A stretch of DNA of 35,537 nt. Origin: Paludibacteraceae bacterium (lineage in GTDB: Bacteria; Bacteroidota; Bacteroidia; Bacteroidales; Paludibacteraceae). The stretch is taken from the NCBI GenBank assembly GCA_017444065.1, contig JAFSXJ010000002.1, positions 1-35,537 on the forward strand, read 5' to 3'. The notes beneath the pieces are model-generated. The model had not been told where the DNA came from and ran no database searches. It saw only the letters and a program-made list of their open reading frames with translations. The position numbers were made by a program, and so were the translations under genes. The first letter of the stretch is position 1. Each line of letters begins with the position of its first letter. Positions 14,876 to 23,163 of this stretch are shown in pieces.

Positions 14876-16624
14876 ATGGAACAAGAAGAGCGCAGCCTCA
14901 ATTTCATTGAGCAAATCGTAGAGAAAGACCTTGTCGAGGGCAAGAACGACGGACGTATACAGACGCGTTTCCCGCCCGAACCGAACGGTTACCTGCACAT
15001 CGGCCACGTCAAGGCCATCTGCATGGACTTCGGCATAGCCGAGAAGTACAACGGCGTCTGCAACCTGCGTTTTGATGACACCAACCCCGCCAAAGAGGAT
15101 ACCGAGTATGTGGAGACTATCGAGCGCGACATCGCATGGTTGGGATTCAAGTGGGGACAGATCTATTACGCCTCCGATTACTTCCAGCAGCTCTACGACC
15201 TCGCTATCCGCTTTATCAAGGAAGGCAAGGCATACGTGGACGAACAAACCGCCGAGCAGATAGCCGAGCAGAAAGGCACGCCTACCGAACCCGGTGTGGC
15301 TTCGCCTTATCGCGACCGGCCGGTGGAGGAGAACCTGCGCCTGTTCCAAGCCATGCAGAACGGAGAGATAGAGGAGGGCAAAATGGTGCTCCGCGCCAAG
15401 ATCGACATGGCTAACCCGAACATGCACTTCCGTGACCCGATCATGTACCGCATCATCACCTCGCATCCGCATCACCGTACGGGTCGCAAGTGGAACGTCT
15501 ATCCGATGTACGATTTCGCACACGGGCAGTCCGACTACTTCGAGGGCGTGACACACTCCATCTGTACGCTGGAGTTCGAGGTGCACCGGCCGCTGTACGA
15601 CTACTTCCTCGACCAGATTACCGGTGAGAACTTCGCCGGCCTGTCGCCCTACGGTCCGGACTACCGCCCCAAGCAGCGCGAGTTCAACCGCCTGAACATC
15701 ACGTATACCGTCATGTCGAAGCGCAAGATGCTCCAGCTGGTGAAGGAAGGTCTCGTTGCCGGCTGGGATGACCCGCGTATGCCGACGGTATGCGGTCTGC
15801 GCCGCCGCGGTTATACCCCGCAGTCCATCCGCACCTTCATGGACAAAATAGGCTACACCAAGGTGGAAGGCATGATTGACCAAGGTCTGCTGGAGCATAC
15901 CATCCGCGAGGACCTCAAGGAGACTGCCCCGCGCATCTGTGCAATCTTCGATCCCGTCAGACTCGTTATCACCAACTACGAAGGCAGCGGAGAAACGATT
16001 ATTGCCGCCAATATTGACGGCAACGACGAACTTGGAACCCGCGAGATGCAGTTCGGCAAAGAACTGTGGATTGAGCGCGGCGACTTCCTCGAACAGGCGG
16101 ATAACAAGTTCTACCGTCTCAGCCCGGGCGGTCGCGAAGTGCGGCTCAAGGCGTCGTACATCATCCAGGCTACCGGCTGCGACAAGGATGCCGACGGAAA
16201 TATTACTACCGTTTATGCCACCTACGACCCGGACAGCAAGTCCGGCACCGAGGGAGGCAACCGCAAGACCAAAGCCACCATCAACTGGGTGGAGTGCAAC
16301 AGCGCGCTCGATGCCGAGGCACGTCTGTACGACCGCTTGTTTGCGTGTGAGAACCCGAGTGCCGAGGAAGGTGACTTCCGCGACCTGCTCAACCCCGACA
16401 GCCTGATTGTCAAGAACATCAAGGTCGAAGGCTCGCTGCGTAGCGAACTTCTGGCAGCGAAGCGGTCTGTCAGCGACAGCGGTCTGACATCTGTCAACGA
16501 AGTGGTCAACTATAACCACTACCAGCTTCTCAAGCAAGGCTACTTCGTGGTTGACCCCGACACAACGGCTGACCGCCTCGTGCTCAACCGCACCTGCTCG
16601 CTCAAGGATAACTACCTCAAATAG
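14876..16624 (+). CDS. glnS: Glutaminyl-tRNA synthetase
   Basis: Class I synthetase that charges tRNA-Gln. The HIGH motif (PPEPNGYLHIGHVKA) and the KMSKS-type motif (VMSKRKML) are present, as are LRFDDTNPAKED and the C-terminal anticodon-binding barrels ending in DRLVLNRTCSLKD. Between IKVEGSLR and the final GYFVVDPD block, about 30 residues (about 522-549) diverge from the usual sequence. They coincide with a heptad-like array sharing the AGCGGTCTRACA unit with the mannanase insertion. The gene starts 25 bp after lpxA. Confidence 0.95.
   Translation: MEQEERSLNFIEQIVEKDLVEGKNDGRIQTRFPPEPNGYLHIGHVKAICMDFGIAEKYNGVCNLRFDDTNPAKEDTEYVETIERDIAWLGFKWGQIYYASDYFQQLYDLAIRFIKEGKAYVDEQTAEQIAEQKGTPTEPGVASPYRDRPVEENLRLFQAMQNGEIEEGKMVLRAKIDMANPNMHFRDPIMYRIITSHPHHRTGRKWNVYPMYDFAHGQSDYFEGVTHSICTLEFEVHRPLYDYFLDQITGENFAGLSPYGPDYRPKQREFNRLNITYTVMSKRKMLQLVKEGLVAGWDDPRMPTVCGLRRRGYTPQSIRTFMDKIGYTKVEGMIDQGLLEHTIREDLKETAPRICAIFDPVRLVITNYEGSGETIIAANIDGNDELGTREMQFGKELWIERGDFLEQADNKFYRLSPGGREVRLKASYIIQATGCDKDADGNITTVYATYDPDSKSGTEGGNRKTKATINWVECNSALDAEARLYDRLFACENPSAEEGDFRDLLNPDSLIVKNIKVEGSLRSELLAAKRSVSDSGLTSVNEVVNYNHYQLLKQGYFVVDPDTTADRLVLNRTCSLKDNYLK
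16461..16496 (+). repeat. Heptad-type array inside glnS
   Basis: AGCGGTCTGTCA (16461-16472), AGCGGTCTGACA (16478-16489) and TCTGTCA (16490-16496). The middle unit differs by one base from AGCGGTCTAACA, found twice in the mannanase gene. It is translated in frame. Confidence 0.65.
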
Positions 16625-16625
16625 A

Positions 16626-16655
16626 CCAATAGCCAACAGCCAATGGCTAATAGCC
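16626..16655 (+). repeat. 30-bp heptad array overlapping a start codon
   Basis: Four heptad steps (CCAATAG, CCAACAG, CCAATGG, CTAATAG, then CC), starting two bases after the glnS stop. The sequence is identical to 18729-18758 in comM. The ATG of the next gene (16643) is within the array. Confidence 0.9.
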
Positions 16656-17044
16656 GGTTATATTGTCCTTTCCGCCGCAAGTGGGTGGCCTCGACACCGG
16701 AAGAAGGCGTACGTCAGGCATTCCTTCGGGCGATGGTGGAGCAGCTGGGCTACCCGCAGTCACTCATCGGCGTAGAGGTGCCGATAGAGGTGGGCGCAGG
16801 CGTAACGAAGCGGTGCGATGCGGTGGTCTATACTTCTTCGCTCCGGCCGCTAATGCTCCTTGAGTTCAAAGCACCGGAAGTGGAAATCACACAGTCCACC
16901 CTCGACCAGGCAGCCGTTTACAACACCACCATCCGTGCGCCTTACCTCATCCTTGCCAACAGCAGACAGACGGTCGTGGCGCACATCACAACTGATAATC
17001 AAATAACATTTCTAAATACTATCCCTGCATGGAGTCAGTTATAA
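16643..17044 (+). CDS. HsdR N-terminal-like (PF13588-type) small protein
   Basis: A 133-residue protein related to the stand-alone type I restriction R-protein N-terminal domains common in Bacteroidetes. Conserved landmarks are [18 protein letters not shown], the nuclease-fold acidic residue in KRCDAVVY, and [23 protein letters not shown] (E-x-K). Typical homologues have a longer N-terminus before the RRKxV block. Here the start codon and first residues (MANS) are supplied by a heptad array, so the N-terminus may have been replaced. Its end overlaps phoH by 16 bp. The role is unknown; a link to restriction is not implied by this housekeeping location. Confidence 0.7.
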   Translation: MANSRLYCPFRRKWVASTPEEGVRQAFLRAMVEQLGYPQSLIGVEVPIEVGAGVTKRCDAVVYTSSLRPLMLLEFKAPEVEITQSTLDQAAVYNTTIRAPYLILANSRQTVVAHITTDNQITFLNTIPAWSQL

Positions 17045-17955
17045 CCTTGAACGAAGCCGTCGATACCAAAGCTTTCTATGGTATCAACAATGCCAATATC
17101 CTCTGCCTGAGCAACCAGCATCCCGAGGTACGTGTGGTGGCGCGCGGTTATACACTCAAGGTCACAGGTCCGGAGCACGCGGTACGCCGTTTTCAGCAGG
17201 CGGTAGAGCGCTGCCAGGAGGTCTGCCTGAGCCACGGTTCGCTCAGCGAGGCGATGATTCTTGACCTGCTGCACGGCTCGGCACCCGAGACGGTCAACCA
17301 CGAGCATCTTATCCTGCACGGCGTAGGCGGAAAGCCTATTCTGGCACGTTCGGTCAACCAGCGCAAACTCGTCGAGGCGTTCCTCTCCGACGACCTCCTC
17401 TTCGCCGTCGGGCCTGCAGGCTCAGGCAAAACGTACACAGCCATAGCATTAGCTGTCCGGGCTCTCAAGAACAAAGAAGTCAAGCGTATCATCCTGTCAC
17501 GTCCGGCTGTCGAGGCGGGCGAGAAACTCGGCTTCCTGCCGGGGGACATGAAGGAGAAGATCGACCCGTACCTGCAACCACTCTATGATGCCTTGCAGGA
17601 TATGCTTCCCGCCAACAAACTGCAGGAGTACATGGAGCGCGGAACCATTCAGATTGCGCCATTGGCATTCATGCGCGGACGCACATTGTCGGACGCGGTT
17701 GTCATACTCGATGAGGCGCAGAACGCTACCGTTCTTCAGCTCAAGATGTTCCTCACCCGCATGGGTCTGGGCAGCAAGATGATTGTCACCGGCGATCTTA
17801 CGCAGATTGACCTGCCTGCATCGCAACGCTCCGGACTGAGCGATGCCATGGCGCGTCTCCGCGGCATCAAGGGCATTCAGGTTGTTGAGTTCACCCAACA
17901 GGACATCGTCCGTCACCATCTCGTAACGCATATTGTCAAGGCTTATGCTGATTAA
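17029..17955 (+). CDS. phoH: PhoH-family ATPase
   Basis: A cytoplasmic P-loop ATPase of the PhoH/PhoL family, linked in other bacteria to RNA metabolism. An N-terminal KH-like region is followed by Walker [14 protein letters not shown] and Walker [12 protein letters not shown], together with [16 protein letters not shown] and GDLTQIDLP. At 308 residues it is full length. It overlaps both neighbours (16 bp upstream, 11 bp downstream), indicating a tight operon. Confidence 0.92.
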   Translation: MESVITLNEAVDTKAFYGINNANILCLSNQHPEVRVVARGYTLKVTGPEHAVRRFQQAVERCQEVCLSHGSLSEAMILDLLHGSAPETVNHEHLILHGVGGKPILARSVNQRKLVEAFLSDDLLFAVGPAGSGKTYTAIALAVRALKNKEVKRIILSRPAVEAGEKLGFLPGDMKEKIDPYLQPLYDALQDMLPANKLQEYMERGTIQIAPLAFMRGRTLSDAVVILDEAQNATVLQLKMFLTRMGLGSKMIVTGDLTQIDLPASQRSGLSDAMARLRGIKGIQVVEFTQQDIVRHHLVTHIVKAYAD

Positions 17956-19525
17956 CACCTACTCCGCTACATCCGTCGGCATCGATGCAGTCATCGTCAC
18001 CGTTGAGGTGAATGCCACGCCCGGCTACGACTTTACCCTGGTCGGACTGCCCGATACGGCTGTCAAGGAAGGACACGAACGTATCCTCTCCGCTATACAG
18101 ATAGCGGGCATCCGCATCCCGCAACGGCAATACACAATCAATATGTCGCCGGCCGACCTCAAGAAGGAAGGAGCGGCATTCGATCTCACGCTTGCTATCG
18201 GGCAACTCGCTGCCACCGAGATTGTGCAGAGCAGTCTGCTCTCGCAGTTCCTCATCTTAGGCGAATTGTCGCTCGACGGTCATCTGCGTCCTGTACACGG
18301 CTGCCTGCCAATCGCTATAGCAGCCAAGAACAACGGTTTCCGCGGAGTCATTCTCCCTGCCGACAACGCCAATGAGGCGGCGGTGGTCGATGGTATCGAG
18401 GTCTATGGCTTTGAGCACCTGACGGATGTCATAGCGTTCCTCAACGGCACGGCGCAAGCCGAACCGACGCATGTTGATGCTGCCGAACTGCTCAGCACGT
18501 ACGCTTTCCCCGATGACATCGATTTTGCAGAGGTGCGCGGTCAGCAGGAGGTACGCCGTGCCATCGAGGTAGCCGCAGCTGGCGGACATAACATCATCAT
18601 GATTGGCCCGCCGGGCGCAGGCAAGTCCATGATGGCAAAGCGTATTCCTACCATCCTGCCGCCCATGACGCTCAGCGAAGCGTTGGAGACCACAAAGATT
18701 TACTCCGTCTCCGGCAAACTCCGCAAGGCCAATAGCCAACAGCCAATGGCTAATAGCCTGGTAGTTCAGCGTCCGTTCCGCTCACCGCATCACACCATAA
18801 CCGATGTCACGCTCGTCGGAGGCGGCAACAATCCCCATCCGGGAGAGGTCAGTCTCGCACACAACGGTGTGCTCTTTCTTGACGAGTTGGCGGAGTTCAA
18901 GCGCTCGGCACTCGAGGTGCTCCGTCAGCCTCTCGAGGACGGACATATAACCGTTGCACGCAACAAACTCTCGGTCGATTATCCTGCACACTTCATGCTC
19001 GTGGCAGCGATGAACCCCTGCCCGTGCGGACATTACGGCGACCTCAAGCATCCGTGCACCTGCACGCCGGCACAACGTCATCGCTACATGAGCCGCATCA
19101 GCGGACCGCTGCTTGACCGTATAGATATCCAGTGCCACATTGAGGCCGTCAGCTACGATGACCTGCGGAGCAAGGCGGACGGCGAGCCGTCGGCGTCTAT
19201 CCGCGAACGGGTACTCAAAGCGCGTGCTATCCAAACCGAACGGTTCAGCGGCACGCCTACCCACTGCAACGCGCAGATGACGCCTTCAATGGTTCGCCGG
19301 TATTGCCAATTGACATCCGAGGCAGAGCAGCAACTGCGTATGGCTATGGACCTCTACGGACTTTCGGCACGTGCCTACGACCGCATCCTGAAGGTCGCAC
19401 GAACCATCGCCGACCTTGATGCCGTTACCTATCCGGATCGGCCGTTGTCGAACACTCTGACCACGCCCCAACTGCTACAAGCCATCCAGTTCCGCCAGCT
19501 CGACCGCGCCGACTGGGGCGAATAA
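17945..19525 (+). CDS. comM: YifB/ComM-family Mg-chelatase-like AAA+ ATPase
   Basis: A ring-forming AAA+ protein; ComM promotes branch migration during natural transformation in Vibrio. ATG 17945 gives the standard [15 protein letters not shown] start; the TTG four codons upstream is not needed. Visible blocks are the ChlI-type N-terminal domain, Walker [25 protein letters not shown] (Walker B), [10 protein letters not shown] and C-terminal [19 protein letters not shown]. Between SVSGKLRK and [12 protein letters not shown], about ten residues ([10 protein letters not shown]) are encoded by a heptad array identical to the one before the HsdR-N-like gene. This loop is normally short and variable. 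Confidence 0.92.
   Translation: MLINTYSATSVGIDAVIVTVEVNATPGYDFTLVGLPDTAVKEGHERILSAIQIAGIRIPQRQYTINMSPADLKKEGAAFDLTLAIGQLAATEIVQSSLLSQFLILGELSLDGHLRPVHGCLPIAIAAKNNGFRGVILPADNANEAAVVDGIEVYGFEHLTDVIAFLNGTAQAEPTHVDAAELLSTYAFPDDIDFAEVRGQQEVRRAIEVAAAGGHNIIMIGPPGAGKSMMAKRIPTILPPMTLSEALETTKIYSVSGKLRKANSQQPMANSLVVQRPFRSPHHTITDVTLVGGGNNPHPGEVSLAHNGVLFLDELAEFKRSALEVLRQPLEDGHITVARNKLSVDYPAHFMLVAAMNPCPCGHYGDLKHPCTCTPAQRHRYMSRISGPLLDRIDIQCHIEAVSYDDLRSKADGEPSASIRERVLKARAIQTERFSGTPTHCNAQMTPSMVRRYCQLTSEAEQQLRMAMDLYGLSARAYDRILKVARTIADLDAVTYPDRPLSNTLTTPQLLQAIQFRQLDRADWGE
18729..18758 (+). repeat. 30-bp heptad array inside comM
   Basis: Base-for-base identical to 16626-16655. Here it is translated in the same phase (atg gct aat agc) as at the other locus, where that ATG is a start codon. 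Confidence 0.9.
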
Positions 19526-19645
19526 TCCGGCTCGCACGTTCTTTCATCTTTGTCCACTGCACCCAAATACTATTCGGGCTGCCGATGCTGTGTTTGATAT
19601 TTCATACATTTTGGCGCCTATTTGGTACAAAAGCCGCAGAAAAAC

Positions 19646-19676
19646 TTGCAAATATCAAAAAAAAGCTGTACCTTTG
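19646..19676 (+). promoter_or_regulatory. Promoter of the LytTR operon
   Basis: TTG (19646-19648), a 20-bp spacer, TACCTTTG (19669-19676), 16 bp before the ATG at 19693, giving a very short leader. Confidence 0.75.
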
Positions 19677-19692
19677 CATCGCAATTTGAGCA

Positions 19693-20058
19693 ATGCCCAA
19701 CACTCATCTGATCATATCGACCTCCAATGACCTGCTACGCGTGGCAGCGGGGCATATATTGTACATCTCGTCGGATGGCAACTACTGCAACTTCTTCCAG
19801 ACGGGTGGCGAGATGCGGCTCGTGACATATCAGTTGGGGCAGATTGAGCGGATGATTGCCGAGCAGTTGCCCGAGTTGGGCAGGCAGTTTGTCAGGATAG
19901 GCAAGAGCCTGATTGTCAACCTCAATTACGTGTATTATATCAATGTGCCCAAGCAGCAGCTTATCCTCGTTGATTGGCAACAGAACCGCTACACGCTCTC
20001 TGCGAGCAAAGAGGCACTGAAGGCATTGAAGGAACTCATAGAGCATAGTAACGTATGA
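19693..20058 (+). CDS. Stand-alone LytTR DNA-binding regulator
   Basis: A 121-residue protein that is essentially only a LytTR domain: ILYISSDGNYCNFFQTGGE, then the conserved block LGRQFVRIGKSLIVNLNYVYYI and a final ALKALKELI helix. No receiver domain precedes it, so it is not a standard two-component regulator. It overlaps the next gene, a membrane protein, by 4 bp. The layout resembles LytTR regulatory systems, in which a membrane partner controls the DNA-binding protein; here that is inference. Confidence 0.85.
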   Translation: MPNTHLIISTSNDLLRVAAGHILYISSDGNYCNFFQTGGEMRLVTYQLGQIERMIAEQLPELGRQFVRIGKSLIVNLNYVYYINVPKQQLILVDWQQNRYTLSASKEALKALKELIEHSNV

Positions 20059-20942
20059 TGAAAGAAGATATATCCGATAGTGAGATTCGAGTGATTGGCA
20101 TCGGTCAATCGCAGCCCGGGCAGCCTTTTCCGTGGCGGAAGGTGACGGTCACGTTGGCCGTCATAGTGGCGATTGGGCTGGTCGTGTGGCTGCTGTGCCC
20201 TAAACAGATGAGTCCAGAACCGATAGAGACCGGCGTGTTTGAGCAAGAGACCATCGCCCAGCCTCATCCCCTCAGCGAGTGGCTGGCAGGCTTGGACAGC
20301 CTTGCCGTCTGCGCCACCGCTACACGCGACATAACCGTCAACGATATCCCTTTGCGCGTCTATGTGCCCCTGAACAGCACGCCGCATCTGGAAGTGGGCT
20401 ATGGTATAGCGGATAACCGCGGACGGAGCATCCTGTTCTTCCAGGCGGCGGATGTGCGCGCGGATAACAAGAAGATCGTGGGCGCATTCGTGCTCCGTGG
20501 CGAACCGCTCAGTCGCGGATTGAGCAAGCGCGGCTATTGCGCGATTATCGGCGGCAAAGTGACTGTAGGCGTAGCGGACAACTCCCCGCTCTTTGAGCAG
20601 GCGACTGAGCAGAACGGCGATTTCTTCCGGCAGTACCCGCTGGTGGACAACGGCCTGCTGGTGGAGAACGAACTGAAGAACAAATCCATCCGTCGCGGCT
20701 TGTGCGACATTGACGGCCGCATTGCCGTTATCGAGAGCCAGACGCAGGAGTCTCTGCACGATTTCTCTCAGGCACTGGTGGATGCAGGTGTCAGCAATGC
20801 TATCTATCTGGTGGGCAGCACGGCTATGGGCTGGTGCATGGATACCGAAGGCGTTGGCACCAAGCGCGGCTTGTGGGACGAGCGCGTGTATGAGAACGTT
20901 AGTTTCATTGTCTGGCCAAACACTACCACCTCTAATCTCTAG
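20055..20942 (+). CDS. Single-pass membrane protein with NAGPA/DUF2233-like domain
   Basis: A 295-residue protein with a cytoplasmic N-terminus of about 27 residues, one transmembrane helix (VTVTLAVIVAIGLVVWLL) and a periplasmic domain. The latter half (RGYCAIIGGKVTVGVADNS ... RRGLCDIDGRIAVIESQTQ ... LVDAGVSNAIYLVGSTAMGW) resembles phosphodiester-glycosidase (NAGPA, DUF2233) domains. The usual D-G-G-x-S motif is replaced by V-G-S-T, so catalytic activity is doubtful. It is translationally coupled to the LytTR gene, so it may sense an envelope signal or regulate that protein. The stop codon lies in a heptad array, so the C-terminal residues (TTTSNL) are repeat-derived. Confidence 0.55.
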   Translation: MMKEDISDSEIRVIGIGQSQPGQPFPWRKVTVTLAVIVAIGLVVWLLCPKQMSPEPIETGVFEQETIAQPHPLSEWLAGLDSLAVCATATRDITVNDIPLRVYVPLNSTPHLEVGYGIADNRGRSILFFQAADVRADNKKIVGAFVLRGEPLSRGLSKRGYCAIIGGKVTVGVADNSPLFEQATEQNGDFFRQYPLVDNGLLVENELKNKSIRRGLCDIDGRIAVIESQTQESLHDFSQALVDAGVSNAIYLVGSTAMGWCMDTEGVGTKRGLWDERVYENVSFIVWPNTTTSNL

Positions 20943-20958
20943 TCTCTCACCTTTCAAC
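20931..20958 (+). repeat. Heptad array supplying a stop codon
   Basis: TCTAATC, TCTAGTC, TCTCACC, TTTCAAC. The TAG at 20940-20942 in the second unit ends the membrane protein gene. Confidence 0.7.
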
Positions 20959-20959
20959 T

Positions 20960-21006
20960 GTATAAAGTAGCGTGTGCGAAGTCATTTCGTACACGCTGCT
21001 TTATAC
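20960..21006 (+). terminator. Long bidirectional-type hairpin terminator
   Basis: A 21-bp stem (20960-20980 / 20986-21006) with two G-T pairs and a 5-nt loop. The AT-rich ends (GTATAAAG / CTTTATAC) could serve as the poly-U region. It separates the LytTR unit from the WG-repeat unit. Confidence 0.75.
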
Positions 21007-21030
21007 TACATACATCCCTGCATAATATGC

Positions 21031-21061
21031 TTGCATTTTTGCGGGAAAACCACTACCTTTG
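21031..21061 (+). promoter_or_regulatory. Promoter of the WG-repeat/mtgA unit
   Basis: TTG (21031-21033), a 20-bp spacer, TACCTTTG (21054-21061), 37 bp before ATG 21099. The leader contains a TTTTTAA heptad pair (about 21070-21083). Confidence 0.75.
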
Positions 21062-21098
21062 CATTGAATTTTTAATTTTTAATTTGTTCCCGTGCAAT

Positions 21099-22145
21099 AT
21101 GAAACGTTCTTCTACCTTTTGGGCAAGCCTGCGCAGTTTCTGGCAAGCCTGTTCCCGCAGCGTACGTGTGCTGCTCGTCTGTGCACCGGTTATTCTCGCT
21201 GCTGTCATCTATTCCCTCGCCCGTAGCGGACAGTCTGCACCCCAAGCCATTCAGAAGCGCCTTTACGGCGAAGAGATTGGTCGCAACGGTCTGCGTTACA
21301 AGCATGGCGCGCACATCTACAATCCCGAGACCGGCAAGATTCTTGTGGACAGCATCAGTTGGCTGCATATCTCCTGTGGCGACACCATTGCCATCCTCGC
21401 CAAGAACCACCGCCGTGCCTACATCAACCTCAACACCGCCGAACTGCTCACGCCGCTGGAGTACGACAAGGCCTGGGAGTTCGCCTGCGACCGGGGTGTC
21501 ATGTCGCGCCATGACTCGCTGTTCATCTTCCGGCGCGACGGTTCGATGGTCAATGTGCCGGGGCTCATGGCACGCAACCAGTATGAATATCTGTTCTATG
21601 AAAACCGTCTGGCGCTCAAAATCGATTACGACCATATCGGACTGCTCGACACTGCCGGCAACTGGGTGCTGGAGCCCGTCTATCAGAAGATTGAAACGGA
21701 CTACGGTCACCGCCTCTACAACACCCGTCTGGGCGCAGAGTGTATCGTTTATGGTTACGACCTCAAACCTGTTCTCCGCGGCGCGTACAAGTCAATTGAT
21801 GTCGATTGGTCGGATGGCTTGATTGCCACCGAGCACAACGGCATACAGCGGCTGTTCGATTATGAGGGTAAACTGCTGTACAAGGTCATCTACAAGCGCA
21901 TCGAGACCTTGGAATACACCCACAAGGACAAGAACGGCGACGATATTACCGAGGAAACCGAGTGCTACGTCTATGTCGATTACAACGACAAACGCGGTCT
22001 GATGGACAAGCACTACCAGGTGCTTACGCCGCCCTTGTTCCACGACATTGAGGCGCAGACCAAGCACGTGTTCTTCGCCTCGTTCGGCGAATACAGTAAC
22101 CGCTTCGGCACATTGATTGACGACCATGGCAAGGCGCTTCGTTAA
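21099..22145 (+). CDS. WG-repeat membrane-anchored protein
   Basis: A 348-residue protein. The ATG at 21099 follows the promoter; the longer frame would start upstream of the transcript. An N-terminal membrane segment (VRVLLVCAPVILAAVIYSL) is followed by WG/KWG-type beta repeats, for example GLLDTAGNWVLEPVYQKIE, IQRLFDYEGKLLYKVIYKRIE and RGLMDKHYQVLTPPLFHDIE. Such repeats form propeller-like ligand-binding surfaces; no enzyme motif is visible. Its end overlaps mtgA by 20 bp, suggesting a joint function at the cell envelope. Confidence 0.75.
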   Translation: MKRSSTFWASLRSFWQACSRSVRVLLVCAPVILAAVIYSLARSGQSAPQAIQKRLYGEEIGRNGLRYKHGAHIYNPETGKILVDSISWLHISCGDTIAILAKNHRRAYINLNTAELLTPLEYDKAWEFACDRGVMSRHDSLFIFRRDGSMVNVPGLMARNQYEYLFYENRLALKIDYDHIGLLDTAGNWVLEPVYQKIETDYGHRLYNTRLGAECIVYGYDLKPVLRGAYKSIDVDWSDGLIATEHNGIQRLFDYEGKLLYKVIYKRIETLEYTHKDKNGDDITEETECYVYVDYNDKRGLMDKHYQVLTPPLFHDIEAQTKHVFFASFGEYSNRFGTLIDDHGKALR

Positions 22146-22752
22146 CATTTGCGCTATATGCGCAGCGGTCTTCTTCGCATCGAGCATCGCGATAGTGCTG
22201 GTCTATCGCTTTGCTCCGGTGCGCCTGACGCCGATGATGCTCATTCGCAAAGCGGAAGCGTTCAGCCGTGGCGAACGCCTCACGCTCAAGCACGAATGGG
22301 TGCCCATTGAGCAGATTTCCCCTGACATGATCAGTGCCGTTATCGAATCCGAGGACGCGCACTTCTACGAGCACGGAGGCTTCTCCTACGAAGATATGCT
22401 GGACGCATTCTACCTCAACAAGCGCTATGGATGTATTATTGCAGGCGGTAGCACCATCTCCCAGCAGACGGCGAAGAACGTGTTCTGCACGCCTGCGCGC
22501 ACTTATACGCGCAAGGCGTTTGAGGCGTACTTCACCATACTTATCGAACTCCTATGGGGCAAGCAGCGCATCCTCGAGGTCTATCTCAACGTCATCGAAA
22601 CGGGTGACGGCATCTTCGGTGTCGAATCTGCCGCGCAGGAGTATTTCTCCACGTCTGCTCTCCGCCTCAATTACCGCCAGGCAGAATCCCTCACCTCCGT
22701 CATCCCCTGCCCTCAATGCTGGAACACACGTTGGCTCTACGACATGCAGTAG
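22126..22752 (+). CDS. mtgA: Monofunctional peptidoglycan glycosyltransferase (GT51)
   Basis: Polymerises lipid II into glycan strands in the inner membrane. One transmembrane helix (ICAVFF...SIAIVLVY region, about residues 5-25) precedes the GT51 domain. The catalytic motif AVIESEDAHFYEHGGFSYEDM carries the essential acidic residue, followed by IAGGSTISQQTAKNVF, RKAFEAYFTILIELLWGKQRILEVYLNVIE and GIFGVESAAQEYF. No transpeptidase domain is present; 208 residues is normal for MtgA. ATG 22126 is used; the TTG three codons upstream is rejected. Confidence 0.92.
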   Translation: MARRFVNICAICAAVFFASSIAIVLVYRFAPVRLTPMMLIRKAEAFSRGERLTLKHEWVPIEQISPDMISAVIESEDAHFYEHGGFSYEDMLDAFYLNKRYGCIIAGGSTISQQTAKNVFCTPARTYTRKAFEAYFTILIELLWGKQRILEVYLNVIETGDGIFGVESAAQEYFSTSALRLNYRQAESLTSVIPCPQCWNTRWLYDMQ

Positions 22753-22754
22753 TG

Positions 22755-22995
22755 CACTCCCTCCGTTCATCCCGCCGGCATTTGATGCCGACATTGGCGT
22801 TTCTTCTCAATCTCCCTTTCTGCGATATACTTATCGCAGTTGCCCACCATGCCTTTCGTCCATTGTCTCGCATAGTATGCGAGTGCTCTTCTTTCTTCGT
22901 CAATTGCGCCTGCATTGAATGTAGGCACGGCTCTCCGAGCCGCTCTTTCGTTCATTGCGCCAGGATAGGATCAACGCAACGGCTCCTCAGAGCCG
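22755..22995. repeat. Array of short hairpins with a shared spacer motif
   Basis: At least five perfect hairpins follow one another: CGGCAT/ATGCCG (22776-22790), CTGCGATA/TATCGCAG (22820-22839), CTCGCAT/ATGCGAG (22867-22883), CGGCTC/GAGCCG (22928-22942) and CGGCTC/GAGCCG (22980-22995). Between several of them lies a CTTTCGTYCATTG-like motif (about 22853, 22890, 22944). The order suggests a degenerate tandem repeat of a palindromic unit. A minus-strand frame across it has no recognisable protein content. Confidence 0.55.
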
Positions 22996-23109
22996 CCTCC
23001 TATATATCCAGATTATCTAGATTAGCTTCGCGTTCCAGCCCGAAAAACGCCTTTCCCGTTATATTTCTCACTTTCTTACATCTATTTTGACAAAATCGTC
23101 TTTCTCCTC

Positions 23110-23140
23110 TTGCAAATGTCAATTATTTTTCGTATCTTTG
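23110..23140 (+). promoter_or_regulatory. Promoter of the restriction-modification leader
   Basis: TTG (23110-23112), a 20-bp spacer, TATCTTTG (23133-23140). The predicted transcript start is about 350 nt before the first methyltransferase codon, leaving an exceptionally long leader. The stretch 22996-23109 shows nothing else. Confidence 0.7.
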
Positions 23141-23163
23141 CAGTTGCAAAGATTTATTTGATT

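Noticed and set aside
14834-16636. A 600-codon open frame on the minus strand opposite glnS
   Set aside because: It mirrors the GC-rich codon pattern of glnS, has no recognisable motifs and overlaps a certain gene completely. Similar long antisense frames opposite the esterase (1225-2568) and other genes were dropped for the same reason.
16643-17044. Treating the HsdR-N-like gene as part of a type I restriction system
   Set aside because: No hsdM or hsdS gene is nearby and the neighbours are housekeeping genes. Such small proteins are common alone in this phylum.
22767-22955. A 62-codon minus-strand frame across the hairpin array
   Set aside because: Its residues are dictated by the palindromes and spacers; no start context or domain.
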